Origin: Desulfobacteraceae bacterium
GTDB taxonomy: Bacteria > Desulfobacterota > Desulfobacteria > Desulfobacterales > UBA11574
Assembly (NCBI GenBank): GCA_029857875.1
Contig: JAOUGB010000008.1
Span: 1-17,922 of the forward strand
DNA: 17,922 bases
Direction: 5' to 3'
The position numbers and the translations under genes are program-made. Below are positions 7,195 through 15,473 of the stretch, piece by piece; the first letter of the stretch is position 1; each line of letters begins with the position of its first letter. Under the pieces are notes generated by a model. That model saw only the letters and a program-made list of their open reading frames with translations, ran no database searches and was not told the origin of the DNA.

Positions 7195-10100
7195 ATGACT
7201 CAAGCATCATCTCAGTTTGTACACCTTCATGTCCATACCCAATACAGTCTTTTAGATGGTGCTATCCGGATCGATCCCTTGTTAAAGCGTGTCGCCGATT
7301 TTGACATGGACACTGTGGCGATTACCGATCACGGCACCATGTTCGGAGCGTTTACGTTTTATGAAAAGGCCAAAAAAGCCGGAATAAAACCGATTATCGG
7401 TTGCGAATGTTATCTGGCGCCGAGACGTCATACCGACAAAACCCCCCTTGATAAAAGCGGACTTTCACATATCATCCTTTTGGCGGAAAATCAGGAAGGA
7501 TATCGAAATCTATGCAAACTGGCAACCATAGCCCAGCTTCATGGATTTTATTACAAACCCCGCATCGATAAAGAACTTCTAAAACACCACAGTAAAGGGC
7601 TTATCGGCCTGTCAGCATGTCTTCACGGTGAAATTCCAAGGCTGATTCAGGAAGGTCGAATGGATAAAGCCGACGAAGCTGCGCGTGATTACCTTAATGT
7701 TTTTGGTGAAGGGAATTTTTTTCTGGAAGTTCAAAACAACGGTATCGATATTCAGGAGTCGGTAAACCGAGCACTGCTGGATATGAGTCAAAGACTTTCC
7801 ATTGGGCTGGTTGCTTCGAACGATTGTCATTATCTCGACAAAGAAGATGTCCGTGCCCACGATGTTCTGTTATGCGTTCAGACCGGAAAGACGGTTCATG
7901 AAACGGATCGGCTCAAATTCAGAACCGATCAACTCTATCTAAAATCTAAAGCAGAGATGTATGACGCTTTTAAGGATTATCCGGGGGCACTTGAGAACTC
8001 CGTGGATATCGCCAGGCGCTGCAACCTGAAATTCGACGTTAAATCCTATCACTTTCCGAAATTTGATGTTTCATCAGACCATAATGTGGATGAGATTTTT
8101 GAGCAAAAGGTCAGGGATGGATTTAGAACCGTTATGGAAAACGTAAAGAAGAAAAACCCGAATGCCGATAAGAGGCTTTATAATAATCGAATTGAAAATG
8201 AAATCGATGTCATTAAAAGCATGGGTTTTTCAGGTTATTTTTTGATTGTGGCCGATTTTATTCGCTACGCCAAAAACAACGGTATTCCTGTTGGGCCCGG
8301 AAGAGGGTCTGCCGCCGGAAGTCTTGTGGCCTATTCTCTTGGAATTACCGATCTGGATCCCATCGAGCACGGTCTTATTTTTGAACGCTTTCTCAATCCT
8401 GCCCGCAAAAGCATGCCGGACATTGATGTCGACTTTTGTATCAACGGCAGAGAGGATGTCTTTAAATATGTGGTTGAAAAATACGGCGGAGGAGATTTTG
8501 TCGCCCAGATCATCACATTCGGGAAACTGAAAACCCGGGCCGTTATTCGTGATGTCGGCCGCGCTTTGGATATACCCCTTAGTGAAGTGGATGCCATCGC
8601 TAAAATGGTGCCCGATGTGTTGAACATCGGTCTTGATGATGCCCTCGAACAGGAGCCCCGGCTTAAAGATTTGGCAAAAAAGAAGCCTGAAATTGCCGAT
8701 CTTATCAGTGTTTGCCGCGTATTGGAAGGGCTTCCAAGACATGCTTCGACACATGCTGCGGGCGTTGTCATTGCAGACAAACCACTGGTGGAATATATGC
8801 CCCTTTATAAGGGTAAAAAAGGCGAGGTCGTTACCCAGTTCGACATGAAATGTGTTGAGAAGATCGGCCTTGTCAAGTTTGATTTCCTAGGTCTTCGCAA
8901 TTTAACCGTGATTGCAAACACTCTAAACCTTATCGCTGCCCAAGGGGGCACACCTCCGGATCTTTCAAACCTCGATTTTAACGATACTGACACGTATCAT
9001 CTACTTGCTTCCGGTGAAACAACAGGTGTATTTCAGCTGGAAAGTTCAGGCATGAAAGATTTGTTGGTGAGACTGAAACCGGAAACCTTCGATGATGTCA
9101 TCGCACTGGTTGCGTTATACCGACCAGGCCCCTTAGACAGCGGAATGGTTGATGATTTTGTTGAAAGAAAGCATGGGAAGAAAACAGTGGAATACATTGT
9201 TCCCCAGCTTGAACCGATTTTGAAAGAGACATACGGGGTTATTGTTTATCAGGAACAGGTGATGAAAATTGCCGGTGACCTGGCCAATTATTCCATGGCC
9301 GAAGCCGATGATCTTAGAAAGGCCATGGGGAAGAAAATTCCTAAGATTATGGCCATGCATCGGGAACGTTTTATGCAAGGGGCGTCAAAAAACGGCATCC
9401 CTTCCGACAAGGCCGGAAAAATATTTTATCTCATGGAAAAGTTCGGGGGATATGGATTCAACAAATCCCATAGTGCGGCATATGCGCTGATAGCATATCA
9501 GACCGCTTTTTTAAAAGCGCATTTTCCGGTAGAATTTATGGCCTCATTACTGACCAGCGAGATGCATTCAACAGACGGTGTTGTCAAATATATCGCTGAA
9601 TGTCGGAGCTACGGTATTGAAGTATTGCCTCCGGACATCAATGAAAGCGGGAAAGAGTTTACCGTCACCGGTTCAAAGATAAGATTCGGACTGGTTGCAG
9701 TGAAGAACGTTGGAGAAAATGCCATTGAATCTATTATTGAGGCCCGGCATAATGGAAAGTTCTCATCTTTGTTTGATTTCTGTGAGCGAGTCGACCTGAA
9801 AAAAGTAAACAAACGTGTTGTTGAAAGCCTTATTAAATGTGGCGCATTTGATACTACGGGAAATTATCGTTCACAAATGATGGCATCTTTGGAGAACTGC
9901 ATTGATTACGGACAGCGCGTTCAAAGAGAGAGGACGGATCCTCAAATGGGGTTGTTCAATCTAACTGAAGAACAAAAAGCCATTAACTTGCCGTCCATGC
10001 CTGAAATTGGCGAGTGGGATGAAAAAGAGCTTTTAACCCTTGAAAAAGAATCACTTGGGTTCTATATCACCGGGCATCCATTAAGCAGGTATGAAAATGT

Positions 10101-10716
10101 TCTGGAAAAGTTCACCAACACAAACTCGGTGACACTCAAAGAACAAAATGACGGTAGTGCCGTTAGGATCGGCGGTATGGTCAGAAACACCAAAATCATA
10201 AAGACCAAAAAGGGCGATTTAATGGCTTTTGTTACACTTGAGGATCTGCATGGTGCGGTTGAAATTACCATCTTTTCGTCGCTTTATTCAAAAGTATATG
10301 ATCTTTTGGCTGATGATAGCGCCATCCTGGTTCAAGGACATCTTCAAAAGGAAGAAAACTCAGTAAAACTATTGGCGGAAAGCGTTATTTCCATGGATAA
10401 AGCCGAGGAAACCTGGACCACAAGTATCCATTTTAATCTTGACATCGCCCACACTGATAAAGCGTTGCTTGAAAAGCTGAATGCCGTACTCAAAAGACAT
10501 CCAGGTTCCTGCAAAGCTTACATTCACTTGCTGAATCCTGAAAAAACGGAGACGATTATTGCGCTTTCCGACATGATAAAATTAAAAGCCGGTTCTTCAC
10601 TCATTCGTGAGGTGAACCGGCTTGTGGGATATAATGCTGCTGAAACGGTTTGTCGTCCGGTTGAGTCTTCTTCAACATTCAATGGTTATAATGGGAAGAG
10701 ACGAAGAAAGAGATGA
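7195..10716 (+). CDS. dnaE: DNA polymerase III subunit alpha (replicative polymerase)
   Basis: DnaE is the catalytic subunit of the bacterial replicase. Domains in order: an N-terminal PHP domain starting with HLHVHTQYSLLDG (residues 10-22) and ITDHGTMFGA; the C-family polymerase core with GPGRGSAAGSLVAYSLGITD and the metal-binding PDIDVDF, giving Asp411 and Asp413; the third catalytic Asp563 in LVKFDFLGLR; the fingers and helix-hairpin-helix region; a clamp-binding pentapeptide QMGLF (917-921), at almost the same position as in E. coli; an OB fold from about residue 985 (VRIGGMVRN); and a C-terminal domain ending in a basic tail, GKRRRKR. The 1173-residue length is typical of DnaE1. No Shine-Dalgarno sequence precedes the ATG. 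The gene stands alone between two repeat-containing gaps. Confidence 0.97.
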   Translation: MTQASSQFVHLHVHTQYSLLDGAIRIDPLLKRVADFDMDTVAITDHGTMFGAFTFYEKAKKAGIKPIIGCECYLAPRRHTDKTPLDKSGLSHIILLAENQEGYRNLCKLATIAQLHGFYYKPRIDKELLKHHSKGLIGLSACLHGEIPRLIQEGRMDKADEAARDYLNVFGEGNFFLEVQNNGIDIQESVNRALLDMSQRLSIGLVASNDCHYLDKEDVRAHDVLLCVQTGKTVHETDRLKFRTDQLYLKSKAEMYDAFKDYPGALENSVDIARRCNLKFDVKSYHFPKFDVSSDHNVDEIFEQKVRDGFRTVMENVKKKNPNADKRLYNNRIENEIDVIKSMGFSGYFLIVADFIRYAKNNGIPVGPGRGSAAGSLVAYSLGITDLDPIEHGLIFERFLNPARKSMPDIDVDFCINGREDVFKYVVEKYGGGDFVAQIITFGKLKTRAVIRDVGRALDIPLSEVDAIAKMVPDVLNIGLDDALEQEPRLKDLAKKKPEIADLISVCRVLEGLPRHASTHAAGVVIADKPLVEYMPLYKGKKGEVVTQFDMKCVEKIGLVKFDFLGLRNLTVIANTLNLIAAQGGTPPDLSNLDFNDTDTYHLLASGETTGVFQLESSGMKDLLVRLKPETFDDVIALVALYRPGPLDSGMVDDFVERKHGKKTVEYIVPQLEPILKETYGVIVYQEQVMKIAGDLANYSMAEADDLRKAMGKKIPKIMAMHRERFMQGASKNGIPSDKAGKIFYLMEKFGGYGFNKSHSAAYALIAYQTAFLKAHFPVEFMASLLTSEMHSTDGVVKYIAECRSYGIEVLPPDINESGKEFTVTGSKIRFGLVAVKNVGENAIESIIEARHNGKFSSLFDFCERVDLKKVNKRVVESLIKCGAFDTTGNYRSQMMASLENCIDYGQRVQRERTDPQMGLFNLTEEQKAINLPSMPEIGEWDEKELLTLEKESLGFYITGHPLSRYENVLEKFTNTNSVTLKEQNDGSAVRIGGMVRNTKIIKTKKGDLMAFVTLEDLHGAVEITIFSSLYSKVYDLLADDSAILVQGHLQKEENSVKLLAESVISMDKAEETWTTSIHFNLDIAHTDKALLEKLNAVLKRHPGSCKAYIHLLNPEKTETIIALSDMIKLKAGSSLIREVNRLVGYNAAETVCRPVESSSTFNGYNGKRRRKR

Positions 10717-10813
10717 ATGCATCCAAACAAAAACCTGAGATTAGACTAAGTATATGTATTCTTATATTACGGTAACGTATTTATATCTTGGTTCATTCAT
10801 TCTATGGATGCAA

Positions 10814-10937
10814 AAGTTTAAAGTGTCTAAAGTGAACTAAAGTGCCTAAAGTTAAGGTATTCTATTAATTTTAAATATAATTGATCGCGCTGAAAGCGCA
10901 TTCCTCAACTTTAGCTCATTTTAGGCACTTCAAACTT
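10814..10937. repeat. Inverted-repeat element with internal AAAGTG-xCTAAAGTG iterations
   Basis: In the 322-bp dnaE-aminotransferase gap, the left arm (10814-10855) contains three tandem-like units of AAAGTG(T/A/C)xCTAA. The right arm (10903-10937) is its inverted complement, with about five substitutions and one 10-bp unit fewer. Between them, GCGC-TGAAA-GCGC (10887-10899) forms a small central hairpin. The arms could form a long cruciform or hairpin. The unequal number of units suggests slippage. No gene is visible in the gap. Confidence 0.65.
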
Positions 10938-11038
10938 CAAATTTTTGGACTCCAGCTTATTTGGGATAGTTTGTCTTTATAAAAATACTTCATCGTATTT
11001 ATGAATAAAAGCACTAAGAACAGGATGGTATTACCGCA

Positions 11039-12181
11039 ATGAAAGTACCTTTGCTAGATTTAAAAGAACAGTATAAAACCATAAAAAAAGAAATCCTGGA
11101 AACTGCTGAAGAACTTTTTGAAAGCCAATATTTTATCTTAGGACCCAGGGTGGCGTCTTTAGAAAAAGAGATTGCCGATTATTGTTTTTCAAAGCATGCC
11201 GTCGGTGTGTCATCCGGGACAGATGCCCTTTTGATTTCTTTGATGGCAATGGATATCGGTGTTAAGGACACGGTGATCACCACGCCGTATACCTTTTTTG
11301 CCACAGCCGGAAGCATTGCCCGAACCGGTGCAAGACCGATTTTTGTCGATATTGATCCCAAAACATATAATATTTCTCCTGAGTGCCTTGAAAGCGCCAT
11401 CGATTCCATGTCCCGAACGGAACTTGAGAGGCTCAAGGCGGTCATTCCGGTTCATCTTTACGGCCAGTGTGCCGATATGGCGCCGATCCTGCAGATATGT
11501 GAAAAGTACGATCTCGTTATTATTGAAGATGCTGCCCAGGCTATCGGATCAGAATACAGAGGAAAGCGGGCGGGGTCCATGGGGGATTTCGGCTGCTTTT
11601 CATTTTTCCCTTCCAAGAACCTGGGCGCTTTTGGGGATGGCGGCATGGTTACAACAAATTCAGACGATTTCTATGACAAATTATGTACGCTTCGGGCACA
11701 TGGTTCCCACCCCAAGTATTATCATAAACTTATCGGTGGAAACTTCAGGTTGGATGCATTTCAAGCAGCCGTGGTTTCCATAAAGCTAAAATATCTTGAC
11801 CAATGGACAGAAGCACGTCAGAAAAACGCCAAAAATTACAGAGCGCTTTTTAAACATGCAGATCTTGAGGATGTGGTTCAGCTTCCGTTTGAAAAAGAAG
11901 ATCGCCACATCTACAATCAGTTTGTGATCCGTGTAAAGGAAAGAAGAGACGACCTTCGCGGGTTTTTAAATGATTCCGGAATCGGGACGGAAGTGTATTA
12001 TCCGGTTCCCATGCATCTCCAGGCCTGCTTTTCTGATTTAAATTATAAAAAAGGTGATTTTCCTCAAGCTGAACATGCGGCCTTGCACACGGTGGCCCTG
12101 CCCATTTATCCTGAACTTTCAGATGATCAGATAGAATATGTGGTGGAAAATATAAAAGCGTTTTATTTGAAGAAGAAGTGA
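11039..12181 (+). CDS. DegT/DnrJ/EryC1/StrS-family PLP aminotransferase
   Basis: Members of this fold-type I family transfer an amino group from glutamate or glutamine to keto-sugar nucleotides for surface polysaccharides, or to related substrates. The family opening VPLLDLKEQYKTI is followed by FILGPRVASLEKEIADY, SSGTDALLISLMA (PLP phosphate contact), TPYTFFATAGSI, PVHLYGQCADM, EDAAQAIGSEY and the PLP-lysine motif FFPSKNLGAFGDGG with Lys193 as the predicted Schiff-base residue; LRAHGS follows. The 380-residue length is typical. The nearest ribosome-binding-like sequence (AGGATGG) lies rather far from the ATG. No other sugar-nucleotide or glycosyltransferase gene lies nearby, so the substrate cannot be inferred from context. 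It is the last housekeeping-like gene before the accessory region. The 310-bp stretch that follows (12182-12491) holds no gene I recognise. Confidence 0.92.
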   Translation: MKVPLLDLKEQYKTIKKEILETAEELFESQYFILGPRVASLEKEIADYCFSKHAVGVSSGTDALLISLMAMDIGVKDTVITTPYTFFATAGSIARTGARPIFVDIDPKTYNISPECLESAIDSMSRTELERLKAVIPVHLYGQCADMAPILQICEKYDLVIIEDAAQAIGSEYRGKRAGSMGDFGCFSFFPSKNLGAFGDGGMVTTNSDDFYDKLCTLRAHGSHPKYYHKLIGGNFRLDAFQAAVVSIKLKYLDQWTEARQKNAKNYRALFKHADLEDVVQLPFEKEDRHIYNQFVIRVKERRDDLRGFLNDSGIGTEVYYPVPMHLQACFSDLNYKKGDFPQAEHAALHTVALPIYPELSDDQIEYVVENIKAFYLKKK

Positions 12182-12457
12182 AATCACTTACCTGTATGTT
12201 TCCTGCCTGCCGGGCTGTATGTCAGACGTATCGCAGGTTTTTGATCTGGATGATATTTTTACCTGAGCGCAGGATATCACGGATCTGAGCAAAGGAGAAT
12301 CGGAGAATAAACTGGTATCCTTTTCTCGTATTCGATTTCTGCTTATCGTATTGTGAATTCTCCAGACATGATCAACAATCCAATAATTCAACTTGCCCTC
12401 ATTCCTGTATCATGGCAGGATTATTTAAATCAAAATCATTCAAGTATTTTTACAGTA

Positions 12458-12527
12458 TGCTACACTATATTCGAAATAAAAGGGAATAAATATGGATAAA
12501 GATCTGGACCAAAGGATTCAGACCTTG
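12458..12527 (+). repeat. Direct repeat, left copy: duplicated sirtuin gene 5' region
   Basis: This stretch contains an extended -10-like TGcTACACT (12458-12466), a GGGA ribosome-binding run, and an ATG followed by 12 codons encoding MDKDLDQRIQTL. It aligns to 15931-16008, the 5' region of the intact sirtuin gene. The first 27 coding bases differ at a single position; the upstream part is more diverged and 8 bp shorter. Both copies are in the same orientation, 3.4 kb apart. Confidence 0.8.
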
Positions 12528-12623
12528 CTGAGAAAATGTCCGCTTCGCGGAAATATTCTAACAATGAAAATAATCAATTTTTCAGACCTGTCTAGGCGGA
12601 ATGCATTCAGGCTCATAGGCTGA
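12492..12623 (+). pseudogene. Orphan 5' fragment of the sirtuin gene
   Basis: An ATG-started 43-codon frame begins MDKDLDQRIQTL, identical over 12 residues to the start of the sirtuin encoded from 15973, and then loses all similarity (LRKCPLRG and onward). Its stop at 12621-12623 lies inside the 3' end of the convergent radical SAM gene. Because the match covers promoter, ribosome binding site and start codon, this looks like a truncated gene copy and not a chance motif. The unrelated tail is probably meaningless. A short hairpin TCCGC-TTC-GCGGA follows just after the break. It marks the left border of the 3.4-kb cassette. Confidence 0.7.
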
Positions 12624-13373
12624 ATTGTATGAAAGGCCTGCCTTTATCAATCGTTCCTCCACCGTTCCGTAAAGCACGAGCTCTTCCACCTCGAAGTCTT
12701 CGAAATCTTTATGGATCTCCCTGAGCCTCCTCTTAAAATCTTTGATGTTTTCAGGACTCGAGAAACTGACCATGACCGCTGGATGCGTGGCCACATTAAA
12801 GCGAACCAGATTTTCCAAGGCCCCCAATTGTAGTCCGAAGCCTGATGAATCTGCTCCGGTCAACCGGGAAAATTCTGCCTCTCCGGTCCCCTTCACGCTC
12901 ACCCGAACGTAGAGGTTTCCAAACCTGGATAGATCCCGGGCATAGGTTGAGTCATGCCCAATCAGGATACCATTGGTCTCAAGAATAAAGCGGATATCTC
13001 CCGGAATCTGCTCAAGGACATGGAGAAGATGATCCCTCGCTAGGGTCGGCTCGTTCCCGCTGATCCTGACCTGTCTGAACCCCTTTTTGTAGGCAATGGT
13101 TGTTAGCCTCCCGGCCACCTGCTGTGGCGAATAAAACTTGCCGTATCGGCCAGGCCTCACGACCTTGTCCCAAGACCAGCAGAACAGACAGCGGAGACAG
13201 CACCCGAGGCAGTCTGCGGTTCCAATCCCTCCATAGAATCTGGCCGGTCGGAAACGGTAATACTTTCTCTTATTGCCCTTGCACACGATCTGGGCTGTCT
13301 CTTCAGCTCTCTCTATTGGATCGTAAAATTTATTGATTCCATTCCCAATATGGCCTGAATCCGCGTTTAACAT
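12582..13373 (-). CDS. Radical SAM domain protein, function unknown
   Basis: Radical SAM enzymes use a [4Fe-4S] cluster to cleave S-adenosylmethionine and start radical chemistry. The 263-residue protein has the cluster motif C58-x3-C62-x2-C65 within CCLRCLFCWSWDK, with extra cysteines at 55 and 59. SGNEPTLARD (105-114) stands where many members have GGEP (SAM amino-group binding). LETNGILIG (131-139) and VRVSVKGTGEAEFSRLTG (156-173) resemble activating-enzyme-type radical SAM proteins. No SPASM or other auxiliary cluster domain is obvious at the C-terminus. The ATG at 13373 has AAGGGAA (13387-13381) 7 nt upstream on the - strand. It is divergently transcribed from the second radical SAM gene (start 13512) across 138 bp, so shared control is plausible. 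I do not recognise the substrate. The closest overall style is that of activases of glycyl-radical or related enzymes. Confidence 0.85.
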   Translation of the reverse strand: MLNADSGHIGNGINKFYDPIERAEETAQIVCKGNKRKYYRFRPARFYGGIGTADCLGCCLRCLFCWSWDKVVRPGRYGKFYSPQQVAGRLTTIAYKKGFRQVRISGNEPTLARDHLLHVLEQIPGDIRFILETNGILIGHDSTYARDLSRFGNLYVRVSVKGTGEAEFSRLTGADSSGFGLQLGALENLVRFNVATHPAVMVSFSSPENIKDFKRRLREIHKDFEDFEVEELVLYGTVEERLIKAGLSYNSAYEPECIPPRQV

Positions 13374-13511
13374 GATCGAATTCCCTTATGAGTCATTTTA
13401 CATTGATTCTGATTTGTGATCAAATAGAGAAAATAAATCTTTTGCTCTTTCATTCATTAAGGGAGGCACTTAGATTAATTTTCATATTATAGCAAAAGTA
13501 TTTTCTTTGAA
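13374..13511. promoter_or_regulatory. Divergent intergenic region between two radical SAM genes
   Basis: This 138-bp AT-rich region must hold the promoters for both flanking genes. On the + side a TATTAT (13485-13490) lies about 22 bp before the ATG, without a clear -35. A strong GGGAGG at 13461-13466 is too far upstream to serve the + strand start at 13512 and has no obvious start codon of its own behind it. On the - side the ribosome binding site AAGGGAA for the leftward gene is clear. No strong operator palindrome was found. Confidence 0.45.
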
Positions 13512-14564
13512 ATGGCCGAAGAAATCACAATTCAATTAAATGATGAAAGCTTGAAAGTCCCTTCTGGCATAACGGTCAAGAAGGCTCTCCAATTGAGCGG
13601 ATATAAAGTAACAAAATTCCCTGAAAAAGAAGCGCTATTTGTACCTTGTGAAGTGGGTGGATGCTGGAGCTGCGCTGTTCTCATTGACGGAGAATCCAAA
13701 CCGGCTTGCAAAACTCCCGTAAGGGAAGGGCTTCTCATAAATACATCATTACCGGAAAAACATCAGCCGAAAAGGATCATTCATGGCTTCACAGGACACT
13801 CGGTCGGTGGCGTGGGGACACCCTGGAGATTAAAGCATGTCCACACATACATTGAGGTCGCCTGCTTTGCCTCAGGGTGCAATTTCCGCTGTCCTCAATG
13901 TCAGAACTGGGACATCACATATAATGGAGAGAGCAGTCCCATGACCCCTTCTGAGGCAGCTCAGAGGATGACAGCAGCAAGAAAGAAATTCGGTGTTGAT
14001 CGAATGGCCATTTCCGGTGGTGAAAGCACATTGAACAGGGCGTGGCTCATCGAGTACGTGAGAGCACTTAAAAGTCTTAACCCCAATGCGGATGCCAGGA
14101 TTCATATCGACACGAACGGCTCCATCCTCACAAAGGATTACATTGATGAACTTTTTGATGCGGGTATGACGGATATAGGAATCGATCTGAAAGGCTGCAC
14201 TACGGAAACATTTATGCGAATTACCGCTGTCAAAGAGAGACGGCTGTCCGAGCTTTATCTCTCAACAGCATGGAGTGCTGTGAGATATCTGGCTGAGCGC
14301 TATGAGAATATAATATTCACAGGTGTAGGGATCCCCTATAATGTAAAGTTGATTTCGCTTGATGAGATTGGCCTTATAGGCAAGAAATTATATGAGATAG
14401 ATCCTAAGATCCAAGTCTGCGCCTTGGATTACAGGCCCGAATTTAAGAGGCTCGATCTTCAAAAGCCCTCCTATGACGACATGGTGGAAGTACACAATGT
14501 GCTTAAAGCTGCGGGACTTAAAACCGTTATCTGCCAGACCGAACATGGTCACATCGGTCCTTGA
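13512..14564 (+). CDS. [2Fe-2S] ferredoxin-like domain fused to radical SAM domain
   Basis: The 350-residue protein joins two redox modules. Residues 1-75 form a beta-grasp ferredoxin-like domain with cysteines 46, 51, 54 and 66, spaced C-x4-C-x2-C-x11-C. This is the spacing of the N-terminal [2Fe-2S] domain of xanthine dehydrogenase and CoxS proteins. After a linker with an unusual HGFTGHSVGGVGTPW stretch (91-105), residues 113-345 carry a radical SAM domain: the cluster motif C123-x3-C127-x2-C130 in GCNFRCPQCQNW, SGGEST (168-173), and HIDTNGSILT (198-207). This core resembles PflA/AmmeMemoRadiSam-type activating enzymes. The N-terminal cluster probably supplies electrons to the radical SAM cluster (inference). 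No Shine-Dalgarno sequence is seen before ATG 13512, and a stop lies 12 codons upstream in frame, so no longer start exists. It is divergent from another radical SAM gene. The substrate is unknown. Confidence 0.87.
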   Translation: MAEEITIQLNDESLKVPSGITVKKALQLSGYKVTKFPEKEALFVPCEVGGCWSCAVLIDGESKPACKTPVREGLLINTSLPEKHQPKRIIHGFTGHSVGGVGTPWRLKHVHTYIEVACFASGCNFRCPQCQNWDITYNGESSPMTPSEAAQRMTAARKKFGVDRMAISGGESTLNRAWLIEYVRALKSLNPNADARIHIDTNGSILTKDYIDELFDAGMTDIGIDLKGCTTETFMRITAVKERRLSELYLSTAWSAVRYLAERYENIIFTGVGIPYNVKLISLDEIGLIGKKLYEIDPKIQVCALDYRPEFKRLDLQKPSYDDMVEVHNVLKAAGLKTVICQTEHGHIGP

Positions 14565-14568
14565 GAAC

Positions 14569-14590
14569 AAAAACCGATGAAAATTCATCG
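14569..14590 (-). terminator. Likely Rho-independent terminator of the pcm gene
   Basis: Between the convergent radical SAM fusion gene and pcm, the stem CGATGA/TCATCG (14575-14590) encloses a 4-nt loop. Read on the - strand it is followed by GG and five T residues (14573-14569), fitting termination of the leftward pcm transcript. On the + strand no T-run follows. Confidence 0.5.
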
Positions 14591-14620
14591 ATATAGTTCA
14601 TATAACATGCAATATTTCAT

Positions 14621-15316
14621 TTACAAACCAAAGATCCCCCTGAGGTTGACATAAAGCACCTTACAAATGACCATTCTATCTAAACGCTCTTCGCTTTTTT
14701 CCAGCAAGACAAGCTCCTGAAATTTTTCTCTAATAACAGGTGCAATCAATTTCCCCCCTGTCTTCAGTTGATCTATCAGCGGAGGAGGTATATCCGGGCA
14801 TGCAGCGGTAATACTTATTCTGTCATAGGGGGCCAGCTCCGGATAACCCAGCCCTCCATCGCTCCTAACGAGGACAATATCATTGTAGCCGGCATTTTCC
14901 AGATTCATTTTTGCAAATTCAAAAGTGACTGGGTCAATATCAATGGAGACCACAAGACCCTCGGATCCAACAACCTCTTTCGCAATGGCAGAACCATATC
15001 CTGATCCAAGACCGACTTCCAGGAACTTATGGTCTTTGTCCAGGCCAAGCGGCTCATAAAACAAGGGATAGCTATGAGGGCATGAGATGGTAGATCCTTC
15101 ACCAGGAAGTGGCAGCGGAACTTCATGATAGGCGTAGTCCCTATATCCGGATGGGATGAAAACTTCCCTCGGAACCTTCAGCATAGCCTTCCGGATCCTT
15201 TCTGACTTGAGAAACCCCTGACTACGGAGTTCTCCAACCTTGGCTTCCCTTTCTCTTTTAAATTCTTCATTGCTCTTAATAGGTTTCTTGGGTGGCGGTA
15301 CTATCCAGCCCGGCAT
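14621..15316 (-). CDS. pcm: Protein-L-isoaspartate O-methyltransferase family protein
   Basis: Pcm methylates L-isoaspartyl residues in aged proteins using S-adenosylmethionine, starting their repair. Visible family features are KSERIRKAMLKVPREVFIP (37-55), PLPLPGEGSTISCPHSYPLF (67-86, with the STIS active-site segment), SAM-binding motif I FLEVGLGSGYGSA (98-110), VVSIDIDP (122-129), GYPELAPYDRISITAACPDI (157-176) and LKTGGKLIAPV (184-194). HSYPLFYEPL differs from the more usual MVALM-type segment, so substrate specificity may have shifted. The ATG at 15316 is preferred because AAAGGT (15328-15323) lies 6 nt upstream; a TTG start at 15379 would add 21 residues but has no such site. The resulting 231 residues are close to the usual length. 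It is convergent with the radical SAM fusion gene and lies inside the segment bracketed by the sirtuin direct repeats. Confidence 0.88.
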   Translation of the reverse strand: MPGWIVPPPKKPIKSNEEFKREREAKVGELRSQGFLKSERIRKAMLKVPREVFIPSGYRDYAYHEVPLPLPGEGSTISCPHSYPLFYEPLGLDKDHKFLEVGLGSGYGSAIAKEVVGSEGLVVSIDIDPVTFEFAKMNLENAGYNDIVLVRSDGGLGYPELAPYDRISITAACPDIPPPLIDQLKTGGKLIAPVIREKFQELVLLEKSEERLDRMVICKVLYVNLRGIFGL

Positions 15317-15410
15317 TTTTTTACCTTTATTGCTGTAAAAAGAGGGTTTCAGTTTGATTATCAAGAAATTGATGGACAAAATTATTGAGGAAAATGTCCG
15401 TCCCTGCCCC

Positions 15411-15439
15411 TTGCCTTTTGACTTTTACCCTCGTATAAA
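15411..15439 (+). promoter_or_regulatory. Candidate sigma-70 promoter for the metallopeptidase-like gene
   Basis: TTGCCT (15411-15416), a 17-bp spacer and TATAAA (15434-15439) form a reasonable -35/-10 pair about 35 bp before the ATG at 15474. A TTGACT at 15418-15423 matches the -35 consensus better but leaves only 10 bp to the -10, so it is not preferred. Confidence 0.42.
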
Positions 15440-15473
15440 AGATTTAAATTCTTTCTAAACCGATTTATTTATT

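Noticed and set aside
12188..12391. 67-codon - strand frame after the aminotransferase gene
   Set aside because: No ribosome binding site, no recognisable domain and no supporting context; the region is described as unassigned.
12539..12551. TCCGC-TTC-GCGGA mini-palindrome
   Set aside because: Five-bp stem with a 3-nt loop and no T-run; too small to call as a terminator or site.
12533..15400. Shared 10-mer AAAATGTCCG just after the orphan sirtuin fragment (12533) and between pcm and the peptidase gene (15391)
   Set aside because: It could be a junction signature of the cassette, but ten bases in AT-rich sequence can match by chance and the flanks do not align convincingly.
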